A stretch of DNA of 32,092 nucleotides. It comes from Planctomycetota bacterium (GTDB lineage Bacteria; Planctomycetota; Phycisphaerae; WQYP01). The stretch's first letter is position 1, and each line of letters starts with the position of its first letter. Where the stretch lies: the NCBI GenBank assembly GCA_021809365.1, contig JAKBAC010000023.1, forward strand, positions 1-32,092. The letters are read 5' to 3'. Position numbers and translations under genes: made by a program. Shown here piece after piece: positions 14,774-23,782 of this stretch. A model generated the notes under the pieces. The model was not told the DNA's origin, did not search any database, and was given only the letters and a program-made list of their open reading frames with translations.

Positions 14774-15755
14774 ACGATGGCTATTCTACCACATCCACGT
14801 CTACTCCGGCTCGCCGTCGAATGCCGTCGAATGCCAGGGCCAGAACACATGCTTTGTGATCGTCCCTACGCAGCGTCGGCGCTGCAGGCCATGTCCCCGG
14901 GCTTTCGTTCGCCGCGAAATAATGGCCGCCGACACGGCAAGCAAAATGTATTGTCACCGTAGTTGGCTTCGCTTTATGGACGCCACAGCCCAAGAACCGC
15001 CATTCCAGAACTCCTCCAGGCCCGGCTTGTTCACCGGTGGCTGCGTGCCGGATACGCTTTTTTCACCACGAAGGCACGACGACACGACGTTTTTTGAACC
15101 ACGAGGAAGGGGAGGCGAGCGGAGGGGAAATCTGGATTGGCGATCATCATGGCATAACGACGTAACACAATCTACGGACGTTTGAACCACAGAGGCGGCG
15201 GAGGAAAGCGGAGGACGGGTGGCGGGGGTGGGAAACCGAACCATCCCGGCGCGCCCGGGATAAACTCCTTTCTCGGATTCCACAGATTCTTGAACCGCCA
15301 AGGCGCAAAGAGCGCCAAGCCCGCGACTGGAGGCGAGGCCACCGGATTTGTGATTCAGGAGTTTTTCAGCCGATGCGACCAACGATGCATTCCTCTTCGA
15401 GCAATCCGGGATGGATTATAACGCCTGGCAAAACATCGACAAAGGAAATCAGGGCTGCCGTGCGTACAGCGAACACCCCCGAGCACATGTCAATCATGCT
15501 ATCTTTTTTATGGGTGCCTGTTTCTATTATCGACCCGCCCTTTGCCAACAAATATGGCCACACCCTTCTGGATTCTGCGTAGCTTTGCACGAACCTAACA
15601 AGGGGGTACAATCAACATCAGTCAAGATAGCCTTGATCCTTGTCGGAACAACGGCATACAGGGAGAAGCATGGCGCAAGCCGGCAATGAGGTGTGAGTGG
15701 ATGATGGCAATGGACAAGGAACATCCCGTTCTTGTATGTCAGCCATCCTCACATC
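14774..15755. other. Gene-poor spacer before the defence island
   Basis: Nearly 1 kb without a supportable gene. Its middle (15058-15323) is made of degenerate purine-rich repeats, listed separately. Open frames are present on both strands but their translations are compositionally abnormal and lack ribosome sites. The spacer marks the boundary between the toxin modules and the restriction genes, and I see no integrase or attachment site in it. Confidence 0.5.
15058..15323 (+). repeat. Four degenerate TTGAACCACGAAGGCG-type units
   Basis: Related units start at about 15058 (TTCACCACGAAGGCACGACG), 15092 (TTTTGAACCACGAGGAAGG), 15180 (TTTGAACCACAGAGGCGG) and 15291 (CTTGAACCGCCAAGGCGC), each followed by purine-rich sequence. 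The motif resembles a spacer repeat widespread in large planctomycete genomes. Confidence 0.55.
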
Positions 15756-18700
15756 ATGGGTTTTCGGCAACGCCGGAAATCACGCAATTACATTGGTACA
15801 GTGATCGCAATTGATGGGCTGGTTACTACCGTGAAAAGTGAAAATACTACAATGGAATTGCCTTTTCTCAACAGTGCCGGCTGGGATGATTGCATTGATT
15901 CGCGACTGCTCCGTGCGCAGGACTGGCAGGAGGCTCCGGAATTCAAGAGCCACGGCCACACGCTTCGGCGGCTCTTTACTGATCTGGAAATCAACGCTGT
16001 CCTTTGCGTCGGGAACCGCCCCACCGTTTGCGTGAAAGATGCGAGAGGGATGCCACCAAATGAGGTCGAGGATTTGAGGCGGCGGCTATGGAACATGGGA
16101 GCCACTGTTTTGTTGGTCACGGAGGGCAGGAGCGACATAAAAATATTTTCAACACTGTGCAAGCCCGCACCCGACGACAGCAACGGCAGCAGAGCACAAC
16201 TCTCTAAAGAGACAATACAAAATTTGGAGTCGGTTGAGATTGCTCTTAGATTGCGACGGCTTATTCGTCGCGTGGAGACGGGGGAAATCTATCGGGAAAA
16301 TAAATCTTTATTCGATCCCAAAAGTGCCGTTGATCGAAGTCTGTTGGAAAATTTATGCGCACTGCGCGAGAAGATCCTGTCGGGACGGTCGCGGAGGGAC
16401 TACCAGCGGGCCCACGCATTTATTGGCCGCTTCCTATTTTCCAGTTATTTGCTGGATCGGGGCATAATCGGACCTGCCTACCTTCAAAAAGCTCGTCTCC
16501 CGGAAGCGGAGGATATGGCAAAATTTTTAGAAAGAGCCGAGACGGATGGCTCTCGCGCTTTAGAGACACTGTTTGACGCATTGCAGCGGGATTTCAACGG
16601 CTCTCTTTTCGGCAATCTATTGGGTAATCATAGAATTGACGGCACGCAGATCGGTTATCTGCGAAGGTTTCTCGCCGGAGACAGTTTGGCTACCGGCCAG
16701 TTGTCACTTTTTAAGCTGTATGATTTCAGCGTTATTCCGGTTGAGCTTATTAGTTGCATCTATGAAGACTTTCTTGGGGCGGAAGCCAGGGCGACCGGGA
16801 GTACAGCTCCAGATATAGAGGCTAAGATGGGTACCCAACGCGCATCAGGCGCATATTATACCCCTCCCCGCCTGGCGGAATTGGCAGTGGATATTGCGAC
16901 CGAACGTTGGGAAACTTTGCTGGATAAACGTTGCCTGGATCCGGCCTGCGGCTCAGGAGTATTTCTGGTCATTATCTTCATTCGGATGGCGGAGGAGTGG
17001 CGTAAGCGCAATCCCAACGCTGACGCGCGCCGTCGCTATGACGAATTGAGGCGCATGCTGGCCGAAGATCTGCGCGGGATCGATACGCATTTGACGGCTT
17101 GCCTCGTTACCTGCTTCAGCCTGTATCTTGCTTTTCTGGATCAAATGGATCCCAAGGAAATAACGGAATTGCGGGAGGTTCTTGACCGCGACGGACGACA
17201 CAAAATTCTGCCCCATATCCTTTGGAAAGCCGATGGCACGGCTCCGAAGCCTCCGAACTCTGCGACCGTCCGGGAATCGGATTTCTTTGAGGTTCCGGCT
17301 GAAAAAACATTTGATCTTGTTATCGGCAATCCACCCTGGGTAAGCCGCAGAGCAGCTCCAAGTGCCAATAAGTGGCTTTCTTCCCCTGCAAACCCATATT
17401 TGGGCACGATCAGTGCGACTGAGAGGCCCCAGTCCCTGATGCCCGCAAAAGAACTGGCTGCCGCATTTATGTGGAAAGTTGGGTTGCATCTCAAGCCGGA
17501 AGGCCGCGTCTGCCAGATTTTGCCATCGCGAGTATTCCTCAGCAATAATACTGATCTTTTTCAAGCCGCATGGATAAACAAGCATCGCCTGGAAACGGTA
17601 TGGCTATTGGCGGATTGGAGTTTCATACTGTTTCCATCCGCAGCTTGCCCATGCTTTATTGGCCGCTACCATCCGCGCGGCGATGGGGAATCGTTGGGCT
17701 TTTTTGATTTCATCACGCCAAAAGTTGAATTGCTCGACCCGCGGGAAGCGCTAATCCCCGTGTATCCGGAAGATCAGAAAGCGCTTTCTGAATCCGATAT
17801 TGTCTCGGCCGCAAAACGCGGCGAGGCCGCCGCGGCATGGAAAAAACAGTACTGGGGTACGCCGCGTGACCTCCGGCTTATAGAGCGGTTGATGAGAATG
17901 CCGCGTCTGAATCGGATGGTAACTAGGCCACCGCGGAATCAAGATGCGGCAGCCAACCGTGTGGGATTCCAATGGTACAAGGGGCAGGGATTTCAGCCGG
18001 CCACTGCGAGTACGACGAATCAACAGCCGGTCTTTTGGAAGAAATCCGATCTTTTTCTTTCCGCCAATGTTCAGGTTTCGGGCCTCATCCTGTTGCGGAG
18101 CGAATGTAGGCCCATTGGCGTGCTTTACGAAAACACAGGCCTTCACAGGGCGAGGGCCCCTCAATTATTCAAGGCCCCTTTATTGCTTATCAACCAAGCC
18201 TGCACGAAATTTCTGTTCTCCGATTTTGACGTTTTATTTCATGATGATTTCCAATCAATCTGCGCGCCGGCTGGCGAGGAGGACGAACTTCTTTTACTTA
18301 CAGCCGTACTATCCAGCCCGCTTGCCCAATACCTATTGTTCCACACTACCGCCAATATTGGCGTAGAGCGTGACGTTGCCGGGCTGAAGGAAATGTTGGC
18401 TCTACCATTCCCATTACCGAAGGATACTGATGATCCGGCCAAGAGTACGAAAATTATGCGTGCGTGTGCTGAACACTTGCGGAAGCTCCACGCGATTCTT
18501 GGCAAACCGCAAAATCTCCTGCGGCACCAATCGCTGGTGAACGAAACACAAATGCATCTTAATAAGCTCGTCTACGACTATTTCACGGTTTGCGGTTGGG
18601 AGAGGCAACTCATCGAGGATACAGTAAATATATTCCGCCCAAGTTCCACACCGGCAACTTCGCATTCAAAGAAACTTTTCACTGTACAACGATCCACGCC

Positions 18701-19082
18701 AACCCACCGGGAGGAATATGCGGGTACATTGATCGAAACCTTTCGCGGCTGGATGCATGCGAAGAAAGCGATCTGGATTGAATGCACAGTCGCCGGTGAT
18801 CTGGGACTGGCAGTCGTCACCTTGGGCATCGGTGGCAAGGCCAGGGAATATAAGGAAACGCCACGCGATGATCGCGTGGCCGGTGTGCTTGAAAGACTGC
18901 GTAATGTTACCGCGCTGGACGGTGCAGTTTCTCGCGTGCTCCGAGGCTTTTTATTTTATGAACCGGATCGCGTCCACATCCTCAAACCGCTGAGCCGCCG
19001 ACATTGGACGAACACCGCCGCCTTGAACGATGCCGACGAGATTCTGACCCAGATGATGGAGGAAGATGGATGGCGCGATTGA
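15756..19082 (+). CDS. Eco57I-like N6-adenine DNA methyltransferase (long form)
   Basis: This protein of about 1108 residues carries a class I adenine methylase: GAYYTPPRLAELAVD, the AdoMet motif D395-PACGSGVFL, and the catalytic motif NPPW at N525 (IGNPPWVSR). Motif I before motif IV is the gamma-type order of Eco57I-like type IIG enzymes. An N-terminal region of about 360 residues precedes the methylase and a long C-terminal region with alpha/beta character, likely for target recognition, follows it. I see no nuclease motif in this chain; the next gene supplies one. The start is uncertain: ATG 15756 gives MGFRQRRKSRN, and a TTG at 15732 would add 8 residues; neither has a clear ribosome site. 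It overlaps the nuclease gene by 13 bases. Confidence 0.85.
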   Translation: MGFRQRRKSRNYIGTVIAIDGLVTTVKSENTTMELPFLNSAGWDDCIDSRLLRAQDWQEAPEFKSHGHTLRRLFTDLEINAVLCVGNRPTVCVKDARGMPPNEVEDLRRRLWNMGATVLLVTEGRSDIKIFSTLCKPAPDDSNGSRAQLSKETIQNLESVEIALRLRRLIRRVETGEIYRENKSLFDPKSAVDRSLLENLCALREKILSGRSRRDYQRAHAFIGRFLFSSYLLDRGIIGPAYLQKARLPEAEDMAKFLERAETDGSRALETLFDALQRDFNGSLFGNLLGNHRIDGTQIGYLRRFLAGDSLATGQLSLFKLYDFSVIPVELISCIYEDFLGAEARATGSTAPDIEAKMGTQRASGAYYTPPRLAELAVDIATERWETLLDKRCLDPACGSGVFLVIIFIRMAEEWRKRNPNADARRRYDELRRMLAEDLRGIDTHLTACLVTCFSLYLAFLDQMDPKEITELREVLDRDGRHKILPHILWKADGTAPKPPNSATVRESDFFEVPAEKTFDLVIGNPPWVSRRAAPSANKWLSSPANPYLGTISATERPQSLMPAKELAAAFMWKVGLHLKPEGRVCQILPSRVFLSNNTDLFQAAWINKHRLETVWLLADWSFILFPSAACPCFIGRYHPRGDGESLGFFDFITPKVELLDPREALIPVYPEDQKALSESDIVSAAKRGEAAAAWKKQYWGTPRDLRLIERLMRMPRLNRMVTRPPRNQDAAANRVGFQWYKGQGFQPATASTTNQQPVFWKKSDLFLSANVQVSGLILLRSECRPIGVLYENTGLHRARAPQLFKAPLLLINQACTKFLFSDFDVLFHDDFQSICAPAGEEDELLLLTAVLSSPLAQYLLFHTTANIGVERDVAGLKEMLALPFPLPKDTDDPAKSTKIMRACAEHLRKLHAILGKPQNLLRHQSLVNETQMHLNKLVYDYFTVCGWERQLIEDTVNIFRPSSTPATSHSKKLFTVQRSTPTHREEYAGTLIETFRGWMHAKKAIWIECTVAGDLGLAVVTLGIGGKAREYKETPRDDRVAGVLERLRNVTALDGAVSRVLRGFLFYEPDRVHILKPLSRRHWTNTAALNDADEILTQMMEEDGWRD

Positions 19083-19741
19083 GCCATTCGGGATCGACCC
19101 GTGACCTGCGAAGGGAATTATTCCCCCGCGGGTTCGCCGGCAAGGTGATGCAGCACATCGTTGAAACGTGGCGCGAGTTGGAACTGCCGCCTGATGTTTG
19201 CCATGAAACTCCCATAACCGCGCTTTTCAGGAAGGCATTAATTACCGCCTATGACGCCGCAGGCCGTTCATGGTTCATCACGTTGGAGGATCCGATCACT
19301 GATCCGGACGTTGGAACTCAGAATGGAAGGAATGATTTCCGTGTTTACCCGCCGAACCATGCGGGACAAACCGTTTTCTTTGCGGTTGAATGCAAACGTC
19401 TGCATGCCACCACAGATTCCGGCTTTTCGTGCCTTGCGGACAAGTACGTTGATGAAGGCGTACGCCGGTTTGCTGATGACAGGTACTCTACGGGCTTGCC
19501 GTGCGGGGGAATGGTTGGATATGTTATGGATAACCAGATGGATAAAGCGCTCGCATCTGTGCTAAAAGAAATTAGAAAGAAGGAACAGACATTGGGTTTG
19601 CCGATTCGGGCCGGAGTTCACACGCCGTCGTCAGCGTTACAGAATCATCGGTGGAGCATTGATACCCGGCACAATAGGTCCAACGGCCAGTTTACCCTGC
19701 ACCATGTGTTGTTGGGCGTCCGTGCCCGGCAGATTCCGTAG
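19070..19741 (+). CDS. PD-(D/E)XK nuclease-like partner of the methylase
   Basis: This 223-residue protein has a plausible PD-(D/E)XK core: D89 in RNDFRVYPP, then a strand with E107-C-K109 in FFAVECKRL. An N-terminal helical part (GKVMQHIVETWREL) may bind DNA or the methylase. I find no closer family name. ATG 19070 is preceded by GGAGGA six bases upstream and lies within the end of the methylase gene, so translation is coupled; a longer frame back to 19004 is unsupported. With its neighbour it forms a two-gene restriction-modification unit, the endonuclease half being this gene by inference. A non-catalytic DNA-binding role is the alternative. Confidence 0.65.
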   Translation: MARLSHSGSTRDLRRELFPRGFAGKVMQHIVETWRELELPPDVCHETPITALFRKALITAYDAAGRSWFITLEDPITDPDVGTQNGRNDFRVYPPNHAGQTVFFAVECKRLHATTDSGFSCLADKYVDEGVRRFADDRYSTGLPCGGMVGYVMDNQMDKALASVLKEIRKKEQTLGLPIRAGVHTPSSALQNHRWSIDTRHNRSNGQFTLHHVLLGVRARQIP

Positions 19742-19940
19742 GACTTCCAGTCCCGCCGCCCTCCCGGTATTCATGGACGAAATTTGTGTAATCTAAGATA
19801 TCCCGACCTACTACTCCTGCGAGGGCATCGAGAATTTCGGCATTCATGGCCCAATCTGTGGATCGCCCCGATGTATTGGACTTATGGGTGTTCTGCCGTT
19901 GTAATACGGCACATTGTGATTGACGACGGGAAAATGATGT

Positions 19941-21869
19941 ATGGGCCAAAATGATAATGACAATTCAGCCAAGCCTTTTGGGCCGGCCAATCCGCATCCG
20001 CTTTCTAAAATGAAAACGGAGTTGGTGTGGGAGGGAAAATATGATGAATATGGAAATCGCCGGGAGGTGGATATTGCCGGTTTGGCCATGCCGATGCAGC
20101 GCATTGAAACCATTGACCAGCCGCGCAGTGAAGCGGCCGCCGCCGGGCAGTTGGATTTGTTTAATAAAAAAACCAAACGGCTGGATGATTTCCGCAACCG
20201 CCTGATATGGGGCGATAACAAATTGGTCATGGCCAGTTTGTTGCAGGAATTCCGTGGCAAAATTGATCTGATATACATTGATCCACCATTTGATGTAGGT
20301 GCGGATTTTACCATGCAGGTGCCGATCGGTGACGGCTCCGAGGCCGTGGAAAAAGATCAGTCGGCGTTGGAGATGGTGGCATTCCGAGATATGTGGGGCA
20401 GGGGGACGGATTCGTATGTATATATGATGTATGAGCGACTACTCATTATGAGAGAACTTTTATCACGGAATGGCACGATATATATTCATTGCGATTGGCA
20501 TGTGGGACATTTTATTAAATTCCTTTGTTCGGAAATCTTCGAGAAAGAAAACTTTTTGAATGAGATCACATGGCATTATTATAATAAAATGGCTCCGGAA
20601 AGTTCCTGCTTCCCACGCGGATCAGATAGAATTATCTCATATACTAAATGTGCAGGTGAGCATATCTTCCATCAACAATATGAGCGTAGAGACAAACCGG
20701 TCAAACAATTAGTTCGTAGATTCATAGGCGGCAAAGCTATTAACGTAAGAGATCCATCGGGCGCTGTCCAATATCAAATTAAAGAAGAAAAAAGGCTGGA
20801 CGATGTCTGGCGAATATCCATGCTCCAACCTGCTGATAAAACACAATATTTAGCATATTCCACGCAAAAGCCCGAGGCTCTTCTTGAACGCATCATAAGA
20901 GCCTCCTCCAATGAGGGCGATCTTGTCGCCGATTTTTTCTGCGGCAGCGGCACCACCGGGGCGATGGCCGAGCGACTGGGACGCCGCTGGATTATGGCTG
21001 ATCTTGGACGTTTTGCCATTCACACCAGCCGCAAGCGGTTAATCGAACTTCAGCGGAAGCTGCACACCGACGATCAACCCTACCGGGCGTTTGATGTTTA
21101 CAACCTTGGCCGGTATGAGCGCCAATGGTGGCAAAAGGAAACCCTGCACGGTGCCAATGAGGAACATCGCCGCGTCGTGCTGGAATTTTTCCGCGCGGAA
21201 ATTATTTCTCCGGTTGGTTCGCCGTCGCCACTGCTCCATGGCCGCAAGGGCAATGCGTTCTGCCATGTCGATGGGATTGATTCCATATTTTCCCGTGAAG
21301 AGGCAACAGCCGTAGCCCAAGCGGTCAAGGCCGCCGGTGGGCGGGAATGTTATTGCCTGGCGTGGGAATTTGAAATGGATTTGCGACTTACCACGGCAGC
21401 GCTGGAAAAGGAACTGGGCGTGGCGTTGAAACTCATTCAGATACCGCGGGAAATTATGGAAAAAAACCGCAAAGGGCCGCCGCCATTTTTGGAGGTTGCC
21501 GTGCTCGAGGCCCAGGGTATCTCCAGAGACCCGGAGAAAAATGGCGACATGCCGGGCGTAGATGTAAAATTGACACGGTTTTTGCCATCGCTGGCGGAGG
21601 TCCCGGGCAGTGAACTTGAGGCGATAAAAGAACGGGCCATCAAAAGCGGTTTTGATTTTATTGATTTCTGGGCGGTGGATTTTGACTGGAAACCGGGCCA
21701 GCCCTTTAATCACCACTGGCAGGATTACCGCACGCGCAAAGACCGCTCACTGAAAACTGTCAGTGAAGCGGGGTATGTGTACGCCAAGCGCGGCGTGCAT
21801 ACGGTCTGTGTCAAGGTGGTGGACACGTTCGGCTGTGATACAAGTATCACGCTGGAGGTTAAGGTATGA
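19941..21869 (+). CDS. mod: Type III restriction system methylase (Mod)
   Basis: This 642-residue adenine methylase has the beta-class motif order of type III Mod proteins: catalytic DPPF at D114 (IYIDPPFD) precedes the AdoMet motif F333-CGSGTTG. Between them lies the target recognition domain, about residues 165-300, encoded by sequence clearly more AT-rich than the flanks. The C-terminal part (HGRKGNAFCHVDG, GRECYCLAWEFEMDLRL, and a beta-rich end VHTVCVKVVDTFGCDTSITLEV) is typical of Mod proteins paired with large DEAD-box Res subunits. Mod methylates one strand of its site and specifies targets for the complex. Res is encoded 1.9 kb downstream. Start ATG 19941 has only a weak GGGA upstream. 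Confidence 0.93.
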   Translation: MGQNDNDNSAKPFGPANPHPLSKMKTELVWEGKYDEYGNRREVDIAGLAMPMQRIETIDQPRSEAAAAGQLDLFNKKTKRLDDFRNRLIWGDNKLVMASLLQEFRGKIDLIYIDPPFDVGADFTMQVPIGDGSEAVEKDQSALEMVAFRDMWGRGTDSYVYMMYERLLIMRELLSRNGTIYIHCDWHVGHFIKFLCSEIFEKENFLNEITWHYYNKMAPESSCFPRGSDRIISYTKCAGEHIFHQQYERRDKPVKQLVRRFIGGKAINVRDPSGAVQYQIKEEKRLDDVWRISMLQPADKTQYLAYSTQKPEALLERIIRASSNEGDLVADFFCGSGTTGAMAERLGRRWIMADLGRFAIHTSRKRLIELQRKLHTDDQPYRAFDVYNLGRYERQWWQKETLHGANEEHRRVVLEFFRAEIISPVGSPSPLLHGRKGNAFCHVDGIDSIFSREEATAVAQAVKAAGGRECYCLAWEFEMDLRLTTAALEKELGVALKLIQIPREIMEKNRKGPPPFLEVAVLEAQGISRDPEKNGDMPGVDVKLTRFLPSLAEVPGSELEAIKERAIKSGFDFIDFWAVDFDWKPGQPFNHHWQDYRTRKDRSLKTVSEAGYVYAKRGVHTVCVKVVDTFGCDTSITLEVKV

Positions 21870-21948
21870 GAGGATGTTAAGATGCGATGGCTGAGGTTAC
21901 CGGCCCTTCCGCCCCGTTTGATCGGCAAAGGTAGAAAGGTTTTGCAGA

Positions 21949-22401
21949 ATGGACAACGCCGAATTTGAAACAATCCTATTGGATGGAAGCAAGACAATTG
22001 CGAGGGATATCCAATGGTCCGAGGATGAGGACCACTCCCCGGCGTGGGAATTTCGCGCTGCGGTGGATTCCCAGGCTGGCTGGCCGCTGTTTGTTCGCGG
22101 CAGCTACAACCCACTGGCGAAGGCCCTGACGTTTGCGCTTATCTTGAAACCAGTCGGAAGGATTTATGCGTTGGATGTCGGCAAGGACCACCATAATCCT
22201 ACCTGCCAACAAACCGGGGAGAAGCACAAGCACCGGTGGAGCGAGCAGTTTTCGGACAAACAGGCGTATGTTCCGGCAGATATTACCGCCGGGGTGGATG
22301 ATCCGGTTGCCGTCTGGGAACAATTTTGTGCCGAGGCTAAAATAGCGCATAATGGGAAAATGGAATCTCCCTCAACCCTGCAAAAGGAGCCATTCCTATG
22401 A
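21949..22401 (+). CDS. DUF6978-like protein in the type III locus
   Basis: This 150-residue protein carries a His/Cys-rich segment at about residues 76-98 (LDVGKDHHNPTC, then HKHRWSEQ), suited to metal binding, followed by YVPADITAG and an FCAEAKI segment. From memory this pattern belongs to DUF6978, which I recall as a neighbour of DUF1828 genes; that name should be confirmed. Function is unknown. It overlaps the next gene by 4 bases (ATGA) and lies 79 bases after mod, so the two form a translationally coupled pair inserted between Mod and Res. No membrane segment or signal is seen. An antitoxin-like or sensor role in defence is speculative. Confidence 0.68.
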   Translation: MDNAEFETILLDGSKTIARDIQWSEDEDHSPAWEFRAAVDSQAGWPLFVRGSYNPLAKALTFALILKPVGRIYALDVGKDHHNPTCQQTGEKHKHRWSEQFSDKQAYVPADITAGVDDPVAVWEQFCAEAKIAHNGKMESPSTLQKEPFL

Positions 22402-23177
22402 ATCCATCAGGCATGTGTGAAAGACTCTCGACGGGCATAGGCCGGCTGTTTGTATGTAGCAATGTCGGTGAATATGAGCGCATTCGCACACCGTATCTGT
22501 ATCCCGACGGCGATAACATAGACCTTTTCTGCCGGAAGCAGATGGGCACCGTTTCAATCAGCGATCTGGGAGAAACAACACGCTGGCTAAGAATGCAAAC
22601 GTCATCGCCGAGGCGGTCTTCGCGGCAGAGCCATTTGATTGATGATATTTGTCTGACGCACGGCGTGGAGTTTTTCAAAGGAACGATCGTAGCCCGATGC
22701 CGGGTTGACGATGATATTGCGGCGGTAGCCACGCGCGTGGCCCAAGCGGCAGTGCGGATTTCTGATTTATGGTTCACATTTCGTGCCAATGGTATCGAAA
22801 CCGCATCCGAGGAGGTCGCCGGGATTTTAACGGATAAGCACATTGCCTTCGAGCGCAACGAGCGTTTGATCGGACGCTGCGGACGAAGTTGGACCATCGA
22901 CTTTCACGTCCGCGCGGCCAGCCGCAGTTCGCTGGTGAGCGTGCTGGCGACGGGGAGCCGATCGGCGGCGCGTCCTATAGTTGATCATGTCGTGGCCCAG
23001 TGGCACGATCTAAGCCATCTGGCCGCCGGGCCGGAAGCCTTGCATTTTGTGTCTCTCTTTGACGACACGGCCGATGTCTGGCGGGAAGAGGATTTTCAAT
23101 TGCTTGCCGATTTATCAACCATCTCACGGCTCTCCGCGCCAGAGCAACTTCTGCTCGACTTAGATGCAGCCGCATAA
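22398..23177 (+). CDS. DUF1828/DUF1829 two-domain protein
   Basis: This 259-residue protein has the DUF1828 pattern near the N-terminus (YERIRTPYLYPDGDNIDLF, then TVSISDLGETTRWLRM, about residues 27-66) and a DUF1829-like C-terminal half (FHVRAASRSSLVSVLATGS and VDHVVAQWHDLSHL). The function of both domains is unestablished; they occur in phage and defence-rich contexts. The start ATG 22398 has AAGGAG eight bases upstream. It is coupled to the preceding gene by an ATGA overlap. Its position between mod and res suggests a part in immunity, such as control of Res or sensing of phage, but this is inference from context. Confidence 0.75.
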   Translation: MNPSGMCERLSTGIGRLFVCSNVGEYERIRTPYLYPDGDNIDLFCRKQMGTVSISDLGETTRWLRMQTSSPRRSSRQSHLIDDICLTHGVEFFKGTIVARCRVDDDIAAVATRVAQAAVRISDLWFTFRANGIETASEEVAGILTDKHIAFERNERLIGRCGRSWTIDFHVRAASRSSLVSVLATGSRSAARPIVDHVVAQWHDLSHLAAGPEALHFVSLFDDTADVWREEDFQLLADLSTISRLSAPEQLLLDLDAAA

Positions 23178-23179
23178 AT

Positions 23180-23265
23180 GTGCCAAAGCGCGTCAGGGCG
23201 GCCGGTGGGCACGAATGCTACTGTCTGGCGTGGGAATCTGAGATGAATTTGCGACTTGCCCCGCC
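23180..23265 (+). pseudogene. Relic of a second mod gene C-terminal segment
   Basis: The frame from 23180 reads RAAGGHECYCLAWESEMNLRL, closely matching AAGGRECYCLAWEFEMDLRL of the intact Mod (DNA 21331-21390). The bases differ at many third positions, so it derives from a diverged paralog rather than a recent copy. It begins 3 bases after the DUF1828 stop, has no start or domains of its own, and runs into stops. It overlaps the 3' end of the antisense 102-residue gene. Confidence 0.7.
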
Positions 23266-23526
23266 AGCGATGGCATGCGAGAAATATCCTAAATCTATGG
23301 AAGAATCCGTTACCATTTGGATAGAGTAGATGCTATCTTTGATGAATGCTTCCGCCACCTGCCGTGCGTCCAGAGCGGTCGAGTAGCAGCCGAGAATTTT
23401 TCCGGCCTTCATCAGTGCGTACCGATCCCGCCGGGTCGGAAGAATCGACGGGAGAGCTTTAAGAAACGCCTCGTAATTGCGGTCAACCTCCGCCTGAATA
23501 TCTGCTGAATTATGAGATTGGTTCAT
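23218..23526 (-). CDS. Small conserved protein, unknown, with altered C-terminus
   Basis: This 102-residue soluble protein resembles a widespread family of small proteins with the pattern NYEAF--LP, YALM--GKI, DARQVAEAF, and an SIQ-VT---DLGYFSH ending, often encoded near retropepsin-like genes; no such partner is seen here. ATG 23526 has AAGGG seven bases upstream, supporting expression. Family members typically end soon after FSHA; here the last 15 residues or so (GGASRKFISDSHARQ) are read from the antisense of the mod relic, so the natural C-terminus was probably replaced. It is antisense to the surrounding genes. The family name is not recalled, and no function is assigned. Confidence 0.65.
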   Translation of the reverse strand: MNQSHNSADIQAEVDRNYEAFLKALPSILPTRRDRYALMKAGKILGCYSTALDARQVAEAFIKDSIYSIQMVTDSSIDLGYFSHAIAGGASRKFISDSHARQ

Positions 23527-23722
23527 TGCATGCCCTTGAAAAAGAACCGTTCTCTTGACACAGATATAATTGTCATTGGCGTGCCGGAACAGTCGGCAAA
23601 CACAGCAGGTCCCGAGCCGTGGGATCCCATCCCGATGTTAACCGGGACTGCCGCCCTGAGGGCGACCCACGGGTGTTCTCGCGCACACCTGCATTAAATA
23701 TGTTATACCATTGGGCGGGACA

Positions 23723-23737
23723 GGTAAAGTTTTTACC
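23723..23737. repeat. Small hairpin upstream of res
   Basis: GGTAAA pairs with TTTACC around a 3-base loop, about 45 bases before the res ATG. It could be part of the res leader; no clear promoter could be fixed in the 256 bases between the antisense gene and res. Confidence 0.3.
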
Positions 23738-23782
23738 GGTAGTTTTTGCCCGTATTCGTGTTTTAGTGCTAGGTGACTCATT

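Noticed and set aside
14954..15382. 142-codon minus-strand open frame
   Set aside because: It is the translation of purine-rich repeats (15058-15323), with skewed composition and no ribosome site.
15366..15611. 81-codon minus-strand open frame (VFAVRTAALISFVDVLPGVIIHPG)
   Set aside because: It reads fairly protein-like, but a plus-strand frame is equally open there, and neither has a ribosome site or a family I can name.
19692..19949. 85-codon minus-strand open frame between the nuclease and mod genes
   Set aside because: It overlaps the end of the nuclease gene, has no ribosome site and matches no family.
23553..23570. TTGACA followed by TATAAT
   Set aside because: The two boxes are only four bases apart, so they cannot form one sigma-70 promoter.
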